Source of the DNA: Fibrobacteraceae bacterium
GTDB lineage: Bacteria; Fibrobacterota; Fibrobacteria; Fibrobacterales; Fibrobacteraceae
DNA length: 11,728 nucleotides
Direction: 5' to 3'
Assembly (NCBI GenBank): GCA_023231365.1
Contig: JALNVO010000068.1
Coordinates: 1-11,728 of the forward strand
Position 1 is the stretch's first letter. Each line of letters opens with the position of its first letter. The position numbers and the translations under genes are program-made. This document shows positions 1-6,738 of the stretch, in pieces. The notes under the pieces are model-generated. The model was not told the origin of the DNA. It did not search any database and saw only the letters and a program-made list of their open reading frames with translations.

Positions 1-97
1 AAGGGGATCATTCTCACTAAGCGCTAAAGCGCAAGTGTTCGTGTTTCCCTTGGGGCGGGCTCGATTTCATTGTCGTAAACCAATTTTTAGAAGTACC
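1..97. repeat. Right-hand part of an interspersed repeat, copy 1
   Basis: Bases 1 to about 46 are repeated almost exactly at 248-293, with one G/A difference near the end. Two shorter blocks then recur in the same order: a cgatttcat.gtc block (62-74 here, 311-323 in copy 2) and a tttttaga(a/g)gtacc block (84-97 here, 406-419 in copy 2). Copy 1 is shorter than copy 2 between these blocks and its left part lies outside the window. It contains an imperfect hairpin (CACT 15-18, GCGCT 21-25, AGCGC 28-32, AGTG 34-37). No gene is supported here. Confidence 0.75.
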
Positions 98-128
98 TTT
101 ATTTATATTTTTCTACTTTTAGGCTAAC

Positions 129-420
129 GGGTACCTCTAAAAATTCATTTTTATGAAATTGTCAATAACACATCGCAATAGTTCGTCATTCAAAGATGGC
201 CAATACCGCCAGTATTGGCCACTATTCGTTCCTGCTCTTGCTCCCACAAGGGGATCATTCTCACTAAGCGCTAAAGCGCAAGTGTTCATGTTTCGGTTCT
301 TGACAATTGACGATTTCATCGTCCGCCGCTGCATCTCGGCAATAAAGACAAGCAAGCTTGCCTTTGCTGCACTCGATTTGCAAGCTGTTCACTTTACCAA
401 AGCAGTTTTTAGAGGTACCC
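129..420. repeat. Repeat element bounded by inverted repeats, copy 2
   Basis: The ends are perfect 15-bp inverted repeats: gggtacctctaaaaa at 129-143 and its reverse complement at 406-420. Just inside lies a second inverted pair (attgtcaa near 157-164 and ttgacaat at 300-307). The interior holds a 10-bp hairpin at 197-221 and, from 248, the block shared with copy 1. This resembles a MITE-like or extragenic repeat. It encodes no transposase and I see no clear target-site duplication. Short frames cross it on both strands (137-355 minus, 153-446 plus) but neither looks like a gene. Being non-coding and mobile-like is inference; the repeats themselves are seen directly. Confidence 0.65.
197..221. 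other. Perfect hairpin inside the repeat element
   Basis: Tggccaatac (197-206) pairs with gtattggcca (212-221) around the 5-base loop cgcca. Short aatag (177-181) and ctatt (222-226) blocks could extend it across an asymmetric bulge. No T run follows on either strand, so it does not look like an intrinsic terminator. Confidence 0.7.
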
Positions 421-433
421 TAACGATTTATAC

Positions 434-437
434 GAGG
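434..437 (+). promoter_or_regulatory. Ribosome binding site of hisE
   Basis: GAGG lies 5 bases before the ATG at 443 and supports that start. It sits just downstream of the inverted-repeat end at 420, so the hisE leader begins immediately after the repeat element. Confidence 0.6.
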
Positions 438-442
438 TCAAA

Positions 443-703
443 ATGACGTTCGAAGATATGTACGCACTTGCTTGCAAGCGCAAAAAAGAAATGCCCGAAG
501 AGTCGGGAACCACCAAGCTCTTTCAAAAGGGCCCTCACGCGATTGGCAAAAAGCTCGTAGAAGAAGCCGCCGAATCTTGGATGGCGGCCCGCTTTGAATC
601 TCACGATGCCCAGATCCTCGAACTTTCCCAAGTCCTTTACTATGTGGCTGTAATGATGGCTGAAAAAGGAATTTCTTTGGAAGAGGTCTACAAAAAATTA
701 TGA
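443..703 (+). CDS. hisE: Phosphoribosyl-ATP pyrophosphatase
   Basis: HisE hydrolyses phosphoribosyl-ATP to phosphoribosyl-AMP plus pyrophosphate, the second step of histidine synthesis, in the cytoplasm. The 86-residue length fits a stand-alone HisE with no HisI domain. Visible family features are KLFQKGPHAIGKKL (25-38) and the metal-binding EEAAE (40-44). The second helix reads ELSQVLYY (60-67), where many HisE proteins have E-x-A-D. As I recall, the Ser-Gln form and the ending ISLEEVYKKL are typical of actinobacterial HisE. A GAGG ribosome site precedes the ATG, and the stop overlaps the hisG start by 4 bases (ATGA at 700-703), suggesting translational coupling. The upstream 440 bases are repeat DNA. 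Confidence 0.93.
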   Translation: MTFEDMYALACKRKKEMPEESGTTKLFQKGPHAIGKKLVEEAAESWMAARFESHDAQILELSQVLYYVAVMMAEKGISLEEVYKKL

Positions 704-1542
704 TTAAGGTCGCATTACCTAACAAGGGCATGCTTTTTGATCCGACTCAAGAACTTTTGCACGCTTGCGGTTACAAGGCGGCGAAGCCCTTCAAGACGCT
801 GACGACTGTGGATGAAAAGAATGGCATTGAATTTTTCTTTCTTCGCCCGAGCGATATTCCGATGTATGTTGGGAGAGGCATCATTGATGCCGGTATTACG
901 GGAATTGATTTTAACGCTGAAGCGGAAAGTCCGGCCGTCAAGGTTTTCGACCTTCCATTTGGAGCGTCCAAGCTCTGTGCTGCAATCCCTGCAGAAAGTC
1001 CGGTGAAGGATCTTGCCGAAATTAAGAATTTGCGCATCGCCACCAGCTTTCCGTCAATCGTTTCCCACTTCTTTAAAAAAAGCGATATGCGTCTGATCGT
1101 GCTGGAAGGCGCGGTTGAAATTTCCGTCGGCCTTGGCGTTTCGGATGCCATTGTTGATGTAGTGGAAACGGGAACGACCCTCAAACAGGCAGGGCTCCGC
1201 ATTTTGGGAGAGCCTCTTTTCAGAAGTAATGCCGCTATCTTTACGCACCCCGATAAGCAGGATATGCCCGAAGTAAAGACGCTTGTGTGCCGCATAGAAG
1301 GCAAGCTCGTCGCGAAATCTTATATGATGATCGAATATGACGTCTCGGCGGAACTCCTCTCCAAAGCGTGCGAACTTACCCCTGGGCTTGATGCTCCGAC
1401 GGTATCCAAACTGCACGGCAAGGAATGGTATGCGGTCAAGGCGATGGTGAAGGAAGATGATGCAAACCAGATTATGGACAAGCTCTGGGATATCGGCTGT
1501 CGCAGTATCCTTATTTACGCAATCAAGTCCGCCCGGATTTGA
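700..1542 (+). CDS. hisG: ATP phosphoribosyltransferase, long form
   Basis: HisG condenses ATP with PRPP, the committed and histidine-inhibited first step of histidine synthesis. At 280 residues it is the long form, which has its own C-terminal ACT-like regulatory domain (about 205-280) and does not need HisZ. The N-terminus VALPNKG (4-10), FFFLRPSDIPMYVGRG (45-60) and AGITGID (64-70) are characteristic. The PRPP-binding loop reads GVSDAIVDVVETGTTL (146-161), preceded by LEGAVEISVGLG (135-146). It overlaps hisE by 4 bases, so both enzymes acting at the pathway entrance are co-translated. No other his genes lie in the window. The general pattern resembles actinobacterial HisG as I remember it. 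Confidence 0.95.
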   Translation: MIKVALPNKGMLFDPTQELLHACGYKAAKPFKTLTTVDEKNGIEFFFLRPSDIPMYVGRGIIDAGITGIDFNAEAESPAVKVFDLPFGASKLCAAIPAESPVKDLAEIKNLRIATSFPSIVSHFFKKSDMRLIVLEGAVEISVGLGVSDAIVDVVETGTTLKQAGLRILGEPLFRSNAAIFTHPDKQDMPEVKTLVCRIEGKLVAKSYMMIEYDVSAELLSKACELTPGLDAPTVSKLHGKEWYAVKAMVKEDDANQIMDKLWDIGCRSILIYAIKSARI

Positions 1543-1561
1543 TTTTAGCAGGAAATAAAAA

Positions 1562-2803
1562 ATGAGCCCTGTGGAGACTCCGGCTTATTTAGCGCGCCAG
1601 CCCATCTTGAATAGGGAGGGGCGCATCTTTGCTTATGAGCTCCTTTTCCGCGATTCTCCGGACAACGAATCTGCCATCATCAAGGATGGGGTCCGTGCAA
1701 CGGCGGAAGTGCTTGAAAATGTGCTCAACAACATTGGCCTTTCCAAGCTCATCGGCAATCACAAGGCGTTCATCAATTGCAGTCGTGAGATGCTTCTCGA
1801 CAACATCTTCGGCCCGCTCGATTCCCGTCGGTTTGTGCTGGAAATTTTGGAAACGGTTTCCGCCGAACCGGCAGTTGTGTCCATAGTTAAGAATTACCAC
1901 GACCGCGGGTTTGAACTTGCCTTGGATGATGTCGTTTTTGAAGAAAATAATTTGAAACGCATAGAGCCCTTTTTCCCATACGTTTCTTACGTAAAGTTGG
2001 ATCTAGTGGAAAACACCCCTGAAGCATTGAAGGCCGCCGTTCCTTATTTTAAGGAACGGAATATGGTACTTCTTGCTGAAAAGGTTGAAACGGAAAGCGA
2101 GTTCAAAACTTGTCTTTCTGAGGGCTATGAACTTTTCCAGGGATTCTTCTTTGCCAAGCCTCAGTTGGTGACAGGAAGTAAAATCGATGGGACGACGGCG
2201 GCGATTCTCCGCTTGATTCAATTCCTTCGGGGGGATCCGACTCTTTCTGAAATAGAACAGGCTTTTTTAGGACAGCCTACAATTGCCCAAAGTCTTCTGA
2301 AGTATGTAAATTCTGAAGCCGCTTTGCGTCGTAAACCCATTTTGTCGATAAGCGATGCGGTCATGTGGTTGGGCGTTCCTCAATTGCAGGATTGGCTGAT
2401 GCTCATGCTGTATGCGCGGCCGGAAATGGGTGAAAATTTGCAGAGCGCTCCGCTGTTCCAGAATGTTTCTCAGCGTGCAAAATTTTTGGAATCCTTGGCC
2501 GTTGTCTTGGACCCTAAGGGGGCGTTGCCCGCTCAAGCTTTTATTGCGGGAATTATGAGCCGTATGGATGCCCTTGTAAAAGCCCCGCTTCCGTCCATTC
2601 TCGTTGAGTTCAATGTAGACAAAGAAATTGCAGATGCCCTTTTGCGCAAGGAGGGGCGGCTCGGACTTCTGCTCCGCCTTGTGGACGCCGTAGAGGGGGA
2701 CCAGCGGAAAGAAGTGGGCATATGTGTTCGGGAACTTGGACTTTCATCGGAAGTACTGATGCGTTGTTTGAGCGCTGCCTATGGTGGGGGAAGCTGTGGT
2801 TGA
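1562..2803 (+). CDS. EAL-like plus HDOD domain signalling protein (YuxH type)
   Basis: This 413-residue protein joins an N-terminal EAL-like domain (about 7-200) to a C-terminal HDOD domain (about 205-395), the architecture of the YuxH family. The EAL core is degenerate: the signature reads YELLFR (25-30) rather than EALLR, the usual DDFGTGYSSL reads DDVVFEENNL (122-131), and AEGVET reads AEKVET (172-177). ARQPIL (11-16), VKLDLVEN (144-151) and GFFFAKP (194-200) keep the family shape. Lost metal ligands argue against cyclic-di-GMP hydrolysis; a binding or scaffolding role is inference. The HDOD part includes PTIAQSLLKYVNS (239-251) and SDAVMWLGV (264-272). AGGA at 1550-1553 is a good ribosome site for the ATG. 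Its end overlaps recR. Confidence 0.88.
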   Translation: MSPVETPAYLARQPILNREGRIFAYELLFRDSPDNESAIIKDGVRATAEVLENVLNNIGLSKLIGNHKAFINCSREMLLDNIFGPLDSRRFVLEILETVSAEPAVVSIVKNYHDRGFELALDDVVFEENNLKRIEPFFPYVSYVKLDLVENTPEALKAAVPYFKERNMVLLAEKVETESEFKTCLSEGYELFQGFFFAKPQLVTGSKIDGTTAAILRLIQFLRGDPTLSEIEQAFLGQPTIAQSLLKYVNSEAALRRKPILSISDAVMWLGVPQLQDWLMLMLYARPEMGENLQSAPLFQNVSQRAKFLESLAVVLDPKGALPAQAFIAGIMSRMDALVKAPLPSILVEFNVDKEIADALLRKEGRLGLLLRLVDAVEGDQRKEVGICVRELGLSSEVLMRCLSAAYGGGSCG

Positions 2804-3389
2804 ACCGCCGAGTTTAGAAAAGCTCATTTCCGAGTTTGCCGCGCTTCCCGGTATTGGTCATAAGACTGCTCGCCGGTTGGCTTATTTTGTGCTTTCTAAA
2901 TCCAAGGATCGGGCCCTCTCTCTTTCTCAGAGCATCGTAGACGCTTGTGAAAAAGTCAAACACTGCTCTCTTTGTCATTCTTTTGCGGAAGAGGATCCTT
3001 GCCCGATTTGCCGTTCGCGTACTGGTGCGAAGACTATTTGCCTTGTCGAGAAATCCTCGGACATTTTGCCGTTTGAAAATGCGGGTATTTACAAAGGGCT
3101 TTATTTTGTACTTGGCGGAGTTCTTTCTCCGCTCGATGGAATTGGCCCGGAGAACCTTCATATTTCGCAGCTCGTGGAGCGCATCAAGTCGGAAAAGATT
3201 GAAGAAGTCATTTTTGCATTGGGGTCTAGCCCGGAAGCCGACTCGACGGTTCTTCTTATTGACAAACTCTTGGCCGGTGTTCCTGTAAAGCGTTCAAGCC
3301 TTGCCCGCGGAATTCCGATGGGCAGCGAACTTGAATTTATTGATGAAATTACGATGCTCCGCGCTTTTGAATCAAGGACGGGAATATGA
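2781..3389 (+). CDS. recR: Recombination mediator RecR
   Basis: RecR works with RecO, and in some bacteria RecF, to load RecA on SSB-coated single-stranded DNA during gap repair. The 202-residue protein has the expected order: a helix-hairpin-helix LPGIGHKTARRL (22-33), a four-cysteine zinc finger (C62, C65, C74, C77), and a Toprim domain starting near ICLVEKSSD (86-94) with LSPLDGIGPE (115-124). The ATG at 2781 lies inside the end of the upstream gene. In-frame GTG codons at 2784 and 2796 are alternatives; GTG 2796 has a purine-rich GGGGGAAG just before it, while the ATG has no clear ribosome site, so the true protein may be about 197 residues. The stop overlaps engB by 4 bases. Confidence 0.95.
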   Translation: MVGEAVVEPPSLEKLISEFAALPGIGHKTARRLAYFVLSKSKDRALSLSQSIVDACEKVKHCSLCHSFAEEDPCPICRSRTGAKTICLVEKSSDILPFENAGIYKGLYFVLGGVLSPLDGIGPENLHISQLVERIKSEKIEEVIFALGSSPEADSTVLLIDKLLAGVPVKRSSLARGIPMGSELEFIDEITMLRAFESRTGI

Positions 3390-4003
3390 AAAAGTCTACA
3401 GGGGAAGCTGCGTTCAAGGTATTTGAAGCTTCATTTGAAAAGGGGGTTACGGCTCTTGCCGCAGTTCCTTCGGATGGTCTTTCGCAGGTTGCAGTCCTCG
3501 GGCGTTCCAATGTGGGAAAATCATCCCTTTTGAGTGCTCTTCTCGGAAAAAAGAATCTGGTCAAGATTAGTTCCAAGCCGGGAAAGACGCGGGAAATCAA
3601 TTTTTTCAAAGTCAATGGGGCTTTTTATTTGGTGGATTTGCCTGGCGTGGGTTTTGCCGGGGTGAATTTTGATAAAGTAAATGAGATGGAAAACTCCATA
3701 AAGGAGTATATAGAAGGAACTCCCGCTCTCAAAGGGCTCATTTATTTAATAGATTCCCGTTTAGGGCCCCTTCCGATCGATATAAAGACGGTGGAGTCTG
3801 TGCGAGCTTCTGGCTGTCCGGTCTTTCTCGCCATTAGTAAATGCGATAAAGCAAACCAGTCGGAGCTTGCCTTGACGCGTTCTAAGACTCAAAAGGCGTT
3901 TGGAATTTCCGAGCAACCTTTGCGGTTGAGCACGCTCAAAAAAATAGGATTGGACAAACTTTGGTCGGAAATCCTTTCCATCATTGCAGAGGAAAGAAAA
4001 TGA
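3386..4003 (+). CDS. engB: Ribosome biogenesis GTP-binding protein EngB/YsxC
   Basis: This cytoplasmic GTPase of the TrmE-Era-EngA-EngB group is needed for late assembly of the large ribosomal subunit. At 205 residues it is normal length. G motifs are G1 GRSNVGKSS (39-47), G2 threonine within KPGKTREINFF (64-74), G3 DLPG (84-87), G4 SKCD (151-154; more often TKxD) and a weak G5 around LSTLKK (181-186). The region after G3 reads GVGFAGV where most homologues have GYGYA. The start overlaps the recR stop and the stop overlaps the mlaE start, each by 4 bases (ATGA), so it sits in a coupled series joining DNA repair to lipid transport genes. Confidence 0.95.
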   Translation: MKKSTGEAAFKVFEASFEKGVTALAAVPSDGLSQVAVLGRSNVGKSSLLSALLGKKNLVKISSKPGKTREINFFKVNGAFYLVDLPGVGFAGVNFDKVNEMENSIKEYIEGTPALKGLIYLIDSRLGPLPIDIKTVESVRASGCPVFLAISKCDKANQSELALTRSKTQKAFGISEQPLRLSTLKKIGLDKLWSEILSIIAEERK

Positions 4004-4872
4004 AGTTCTACAGAAGTTTAGATGGACTGACTTTACCGGGCTCGATCTTCGACCGGTTGGGCCGCCATTTTCTTTCAACTGTATTTGGTAAGCAAGTCCT
4101 TCTTTTTTTTCAAGCAGTCGTTTCTCTTTTTTCTGAAAACAGGGATTTCAAGACAGATTTCCGGAATATACTCCGGCAGGTATTTTTTACTGGGGTGGAA
4201 GTTTTTCCCGTTCTTTTCATTGTGGCGACGCTTATCGGTACGGTGACGATTGTGGAAGCCTTGACAGTGATGCCCAAAGTCGGCTTTTCGGATTCCTTTG
4301 GAAGCTTGATGGTTATTGTACTTGTCCGCGAACTCGGGCCAATTCTTACTGCATTCCTTGTTGCTGGGCGCAGCGGTTCGGCGCTTACGACGATGCTTGG
4401 AACGATGTCCATCAATTCTGAGGTGGATGCCCTTTCGACAATGGGAGTGAACCCGATCCGGTATTTGGTGATGCCCGCCCTTTTTGGCGGAATTCTTGCT
4501 ATGTGGATTATGAACATTATGTTTTCTGTTTCGGGCATTGGTGCCGGGTTTCTTGCGACAAAAGCTCTTATTGCTGTTGCGGGCAGTTCTATCAACGTTC
4601 ACATTTCTTGGCATTATCTTTCGACGGCAATTCTCCATGCGCTGACGTTTACTGATTTTGTGATGACGATGCTTAAACCGTTTGTTTTTGCGATCATCAT
4701 TTTTGTCAATGCGTGCTATCAGGGATTGAACATCCGCCGCGATATCCGGCAAGTGCCCAAGGCGACTTCCCGCTCGGTCATTTATTCGTTTCTCTTTGTC
4801 ATTGTCAGCGATGTCCTTCTCTCTTCCTTCTATATCTTTGATTATCTGAATCAGGTTGCAAAATTCATATGA
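4000..4872 (+). CDS. mlaE: MlaE-family ABC transporter permease
   Basis: This is the inner-membrane permease of a MlaFED-like phospholipid transporter. Of the 290 residues, the family core spans about 55-285 with several hydrophobic segments (about 68-90, 102-123, 156-192, 207-240, 259-282). The diagnostic block is RELGPILTAFLVAGRSG (110-126) followed by SEVDALSTMGVNP (140-152) and RYLVMPA (154-160). The N-terminal 45 residues include an amphipathic stretch common in this family. I chose the ATG at 4000 because AGAGGA at 3988-3993 precedes it and because it overlaps the engB stop by 4 bases, as at the neighbouring junctions; a TTG at 3961 would extend the frame but lies inside engB. Its stop overlaps mlaF by 4 bases. 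Confidence 0.93.
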   Translation: MKFYRSLDGLTLPGSIFDRLGRHFLSTVFGKQVLLFFQAVVSLFSENRDFKTDFRNILRQVFFTGVEVFPVLFIVATLIGTVTIVEALTVMPKVGFSDSFGSLMVIVLVRELGPILTAFLVAGRSGSALTTMLGTMSINSEVDALSTMGVNPIRYLVMPALFGGILAMWIMNIMFSVSGIGAGFLATKALIAVAGSSINVHISWHYLSTAILHALTFTDFVMTMLKPFVFAIIIFVNACYQGLNIRRDIRQVPKATSRSVIYSFLFVIVSDVLLSSFYIFDYLNQVAKFI

Positions 4873-5693
4873 TAAATGAAGCTTTGAGAATTGAAGACCT
4901 GCATTTCGGCTATGCTGACGGAGAATCTTCATCGATTGATAATCGCAAAAATATTCTTCAATGCTTAGGGCTTGTCCGTTTTATGCCGAGCGAAGCTTCT
5001 GAAGAGGTTCTATCTGGATTGGATCTGATTTTGCAGCGAGGAGAGACTCTTTGCATTGCCGGCGCCTCTGGAAAAGGGAAGAGCGTGCTTTTGCGGATTA
5101 TCGCTGGTCTTGAACAGCCTACCAAGGGGCAATTTTATTATTTTGGCGAGCACATTCCAAATACGCTTCATTCTCCACTTGAGATTGCGAAGCGCGGTGT
5201 CGGCTTTGTTTTTCAGAATTCGGCATTGGTATCAAATTTGTGTGTAAGGGACAACGTGTCTGTTCCTCTTTATTATCATCGGTTGGGGAGCAAAGAAGAA
5301 ATTGAAGACCGCGTGAATATGGCGCTGGATTTGATGCGGGTTCATGCGGAAGAAAAAAAATTCCCCCATATGTTGAGTTCTGGAATGCAGAAACGTGTGG
5401 CCATCGCTAGGTCTTGGGCTATGGATCCAAAGCTTTTGTTGATGGATGATCCGATGGCCGGGCTCGATAATTACAACCGCCGTACATTGGTTCCTCTGAT
5501 TGACAATATGCGCGCTATGTTTAAAACTTCCATTATCCTTGTAACGCATGATTTGCAGATCGCTAGAGAATTGGATTGCAATCTTTGCTTTCTCGAGGGG
5601 AAGAAACTTTCACAGGCACGGCGTTTTGAAGAATGGCTTGAGTCTGAAGAACCGTTTGCTAAAGAAATGTTCCGCAATTTGCATGAATTTTGA
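4869..5693 (+). CDS. mlaF: MlaF-family ABC transporter ATPase
   Basis: This is the cytoplasmic ATPase partner of MlaE. Motifs over 274 residues: Walker A GASGKGKS (65-72), Q-loop VFQN (114-117), signature LSSGMQ (169-174, usually LSGG), Walker B LLLMDD (189-194), D-loop AGLD (197-200) and H-loop histidine H227. Two features are unusual. The catalytic glutamate after Walker B is Asp (D194 in MDDPMAGLD), and about 30 residues (18-46) are inserted between the first strand, LHFGYADGE, and VLSGLDL. Whether ATP hydrolysis is slowed is not known from sequence; Asp can retain some activity. A C-terminal tail of about 30 residues follows the core. The start overlaps mlaE by 4 bases; 82 bases separate it from mlaD. 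Confidence 0.92.
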   Translation: MINEALRIEDLHFGYADGESSSIDNRKNILQCLGLVRFMPSEASEEVLSGLDLILQRGETLCIAGASGKGKSVLLRIIAGLEQPTKGQFYYFGEHIPNTLHSPLEIAKRGVGFVFQNSALVSNLCVRDNVSVPLYYHRLGSKEEIEDRVNMALDLMRVHAEEKKFPHMLSSGMQKRVAIARSWAMDPKLLLMDDPMAGLDNYNRRTLVPLIDNMRAMFKTSIILVTHDLQIARELDCNLCFLEGKKLSQARRFEEWLESEEPFAKEMFRNLHEF

Positions 5694-5763
5694 AGGATTC
5701 TTTCCGTCCTAGAAATAAAAAAGTATCTTTCTGCTAGAGTTTCCCGCCTTTTTTGCGGAAGAG

Positions 5764-5769
5764 AAGGAG
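5764..5769 (+). promoter_or_regulatory. Ribosome binding site fixing the TTG start of mlaD
   Basis: AAGGAG lies 6 bases before the TTG at 5776, a near-ideal Shine-Dalgarno and spacing. The first in-frame ATG (5803) falls just before the membrane helix and has no comparable site, so the TTG start is preferred. Confidence 0.75.
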
Positions 5770-5775
5770 TTTACT

Positions 5776-6738
5776 TTGAAACCGGTGAGGCAGATAAATT
5801 GGATGGAACTATCCGGCTTATTGGTCGGGGTGTTTATCACGTTTGCCATAATGGTTTTTGCTGGTGTGCTCTATGCAAAGTTGTTCAGTACTGGTGTTAT
5901 CGGTGTCGAGGAATATAAACTTTACAGCAATTTTGAAAAAGCGCAGGGGTTGCATTCCGGGACGACGGTTCAAATAAGTGGAGTGGATGTCGGGCATGTT
6001 TCCGATTTGAAAATAGATCCTTCGGGCAAAGTCCGTATGGAATTTACGATCAAAAAAGAATTCCAGCAGTGGATTACGGATAGTTCTTCCATTTATGCCA
6101 TCCGCGATCAGAATGTGATTTCAGAGCGCGTTGTGAATATCGACATTCACAAAGGGGAGGGCAAAGTTCTTCAAGATGGTGAAATGATTACGGCGGGCAA
6201 GGCTCAAGATATTGAAACAGTCCTTGAAACCGTGAATCAGGTGCTCGAACGGGTAACCGTCCTCATCAATGAAGCGGACACGCTGGTTTCCTTGGTAATG
6301 GATACAGGAACGACCGTCGGGGCCCTTCTCGGTTCCAAGACGATATATGAAAAGCTCAATACCCAGTTGGATCGTTTGGATCGATTCTCTTACACAGGGA
6401 CGATCCTTCTGAACGAGATGAATTCGGAAATTCCTCCACTCCTTTACCGCGCCGATACAATTACTCAGCAACTTTCTCTTTTGACTACCGGGCTTGAAAA
6501 TACGCCAGAAAAGATCAATGGAACGTTCCGCTCTTTGGATACCGTTTTTGTCAAGATGAATGGTGCCATTGATTCCCTTAGCGGTATGATGGGCAATGTC
6601 AGTGGGGTTGTTTCCCGCGGAGAAGAAACTCTTCAGAATGCGGATGATCTTTTGGAAGGTATTTCCAATATGTGGATTATACGCCGCTCTATGCCTGTTC
6701 GCGATTCCGTGCCTTTTGTCGCGGAGGATAAATGGTGA
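5776..6738 (+). CDS. mlaD: MCE-domain substrate-binding protein, MlaD-like
   Basis: MlaD-type proteins are anchored in the inner membrane and form a periplasmic hexamer with a lipid channel. This one has 320 residues: a single membrane helix (about 13-37), an MCE domain (about 46-126) containing FEKAQGLHSGTTVQISGVDVG (53-73), and a long, probably coiled-coil helical region (about 145-300). It is much longer than E. coli MlaD (about 180 residues) and closer in layout to MCE proteins that carry helical extensions, which may extend the channel into the periplasm (inference). It starts at TTG supported by AAGGAG. The 82-base gap after mlaF is the largest gap in the plus cluster. Its stop overlaps the next gene. 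Confidence 0.9.
   Translation: MKPVRQINWMELSGLLVGVFITFAIMVFAGVLYAKLFSTGVIGVEEYKLYSNFEKAQGLHSGTTVQISGVDVGHVSDLKIDPSGKVRMEFTIKKEFQQWITDSSSIYAIRDQNVISERVVNIDIHKGEGKVLQDGEMITAGKAQDIETVLETVNQVLERVTVLINEADTLVSLVMDTGTTVGALLGSKTIYEKLNTQLDRLDRFSYTGTILLNEMNSEIPPLLYRADTITQQLSLLTTGLENTPEKINGTFRSLDTVFVKMNGAIDSLSGMMGNVSGVVSRGEETLQNADDLLEGISNMWIIRRSMPVRDSVPFVAEDKW
6723..6727 (+). promoter_or_regulatory. Ribosome binding site for the TPR-like gene
   Basis: GGAGG at 6723-6727 lies 4 bases before ATG 6732 and 7 bases before GTG 6735. The second spacing is better, and GTG 6735 would give the 4-base GTGA overlap with the mlaD stop, the same arrangement as other junctions of the cluster. This favours GTG as the true start. 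Confidence 0.55.

Noticed and set aside
300..305. TTGACA resembling a -35 box ahead of hisE
   Set aside because: No -10-like hexamer at 16-18 bases downstream, and the sequence is part of the repeat's sub-terminal inverted pair.
1..420. CRISPR array
   Set aside because: Only two long unequal copies with different internal lengths; no short regular repeats or spacers and no cas genes.
427..432. TTTATA resembling a -10 box just before hisE
   Set aside because: It would place the transcript start only a few bases before the ATG, removing the GAGG ribosome site from the message, and no -35 element was found.
137..446. Short open frames on both strands across the repeat (72 residues on minus, 97 on plus)
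   Set aside because: Both lie on repeat DNA and hairpins, share no recognisable domain, and the plus frame runs past the hisE start; neither has a convincing ribosome site.
3961..3999. TTG start extending mlaE by 13 residues
   Set aside because: The extension lies inside engB, and the ATG at 4000 has an AGAGGA site and the 4-base overlap typical of this cluster.
5741..5760. Hairpin TTCCCGC / GCGGAA between mlaF and mlaD as a terminator
   Set aside because: The stem is short and bulged, and the T run is in the loop rather than after the stem, so it does not fit an intrinsic terminator.
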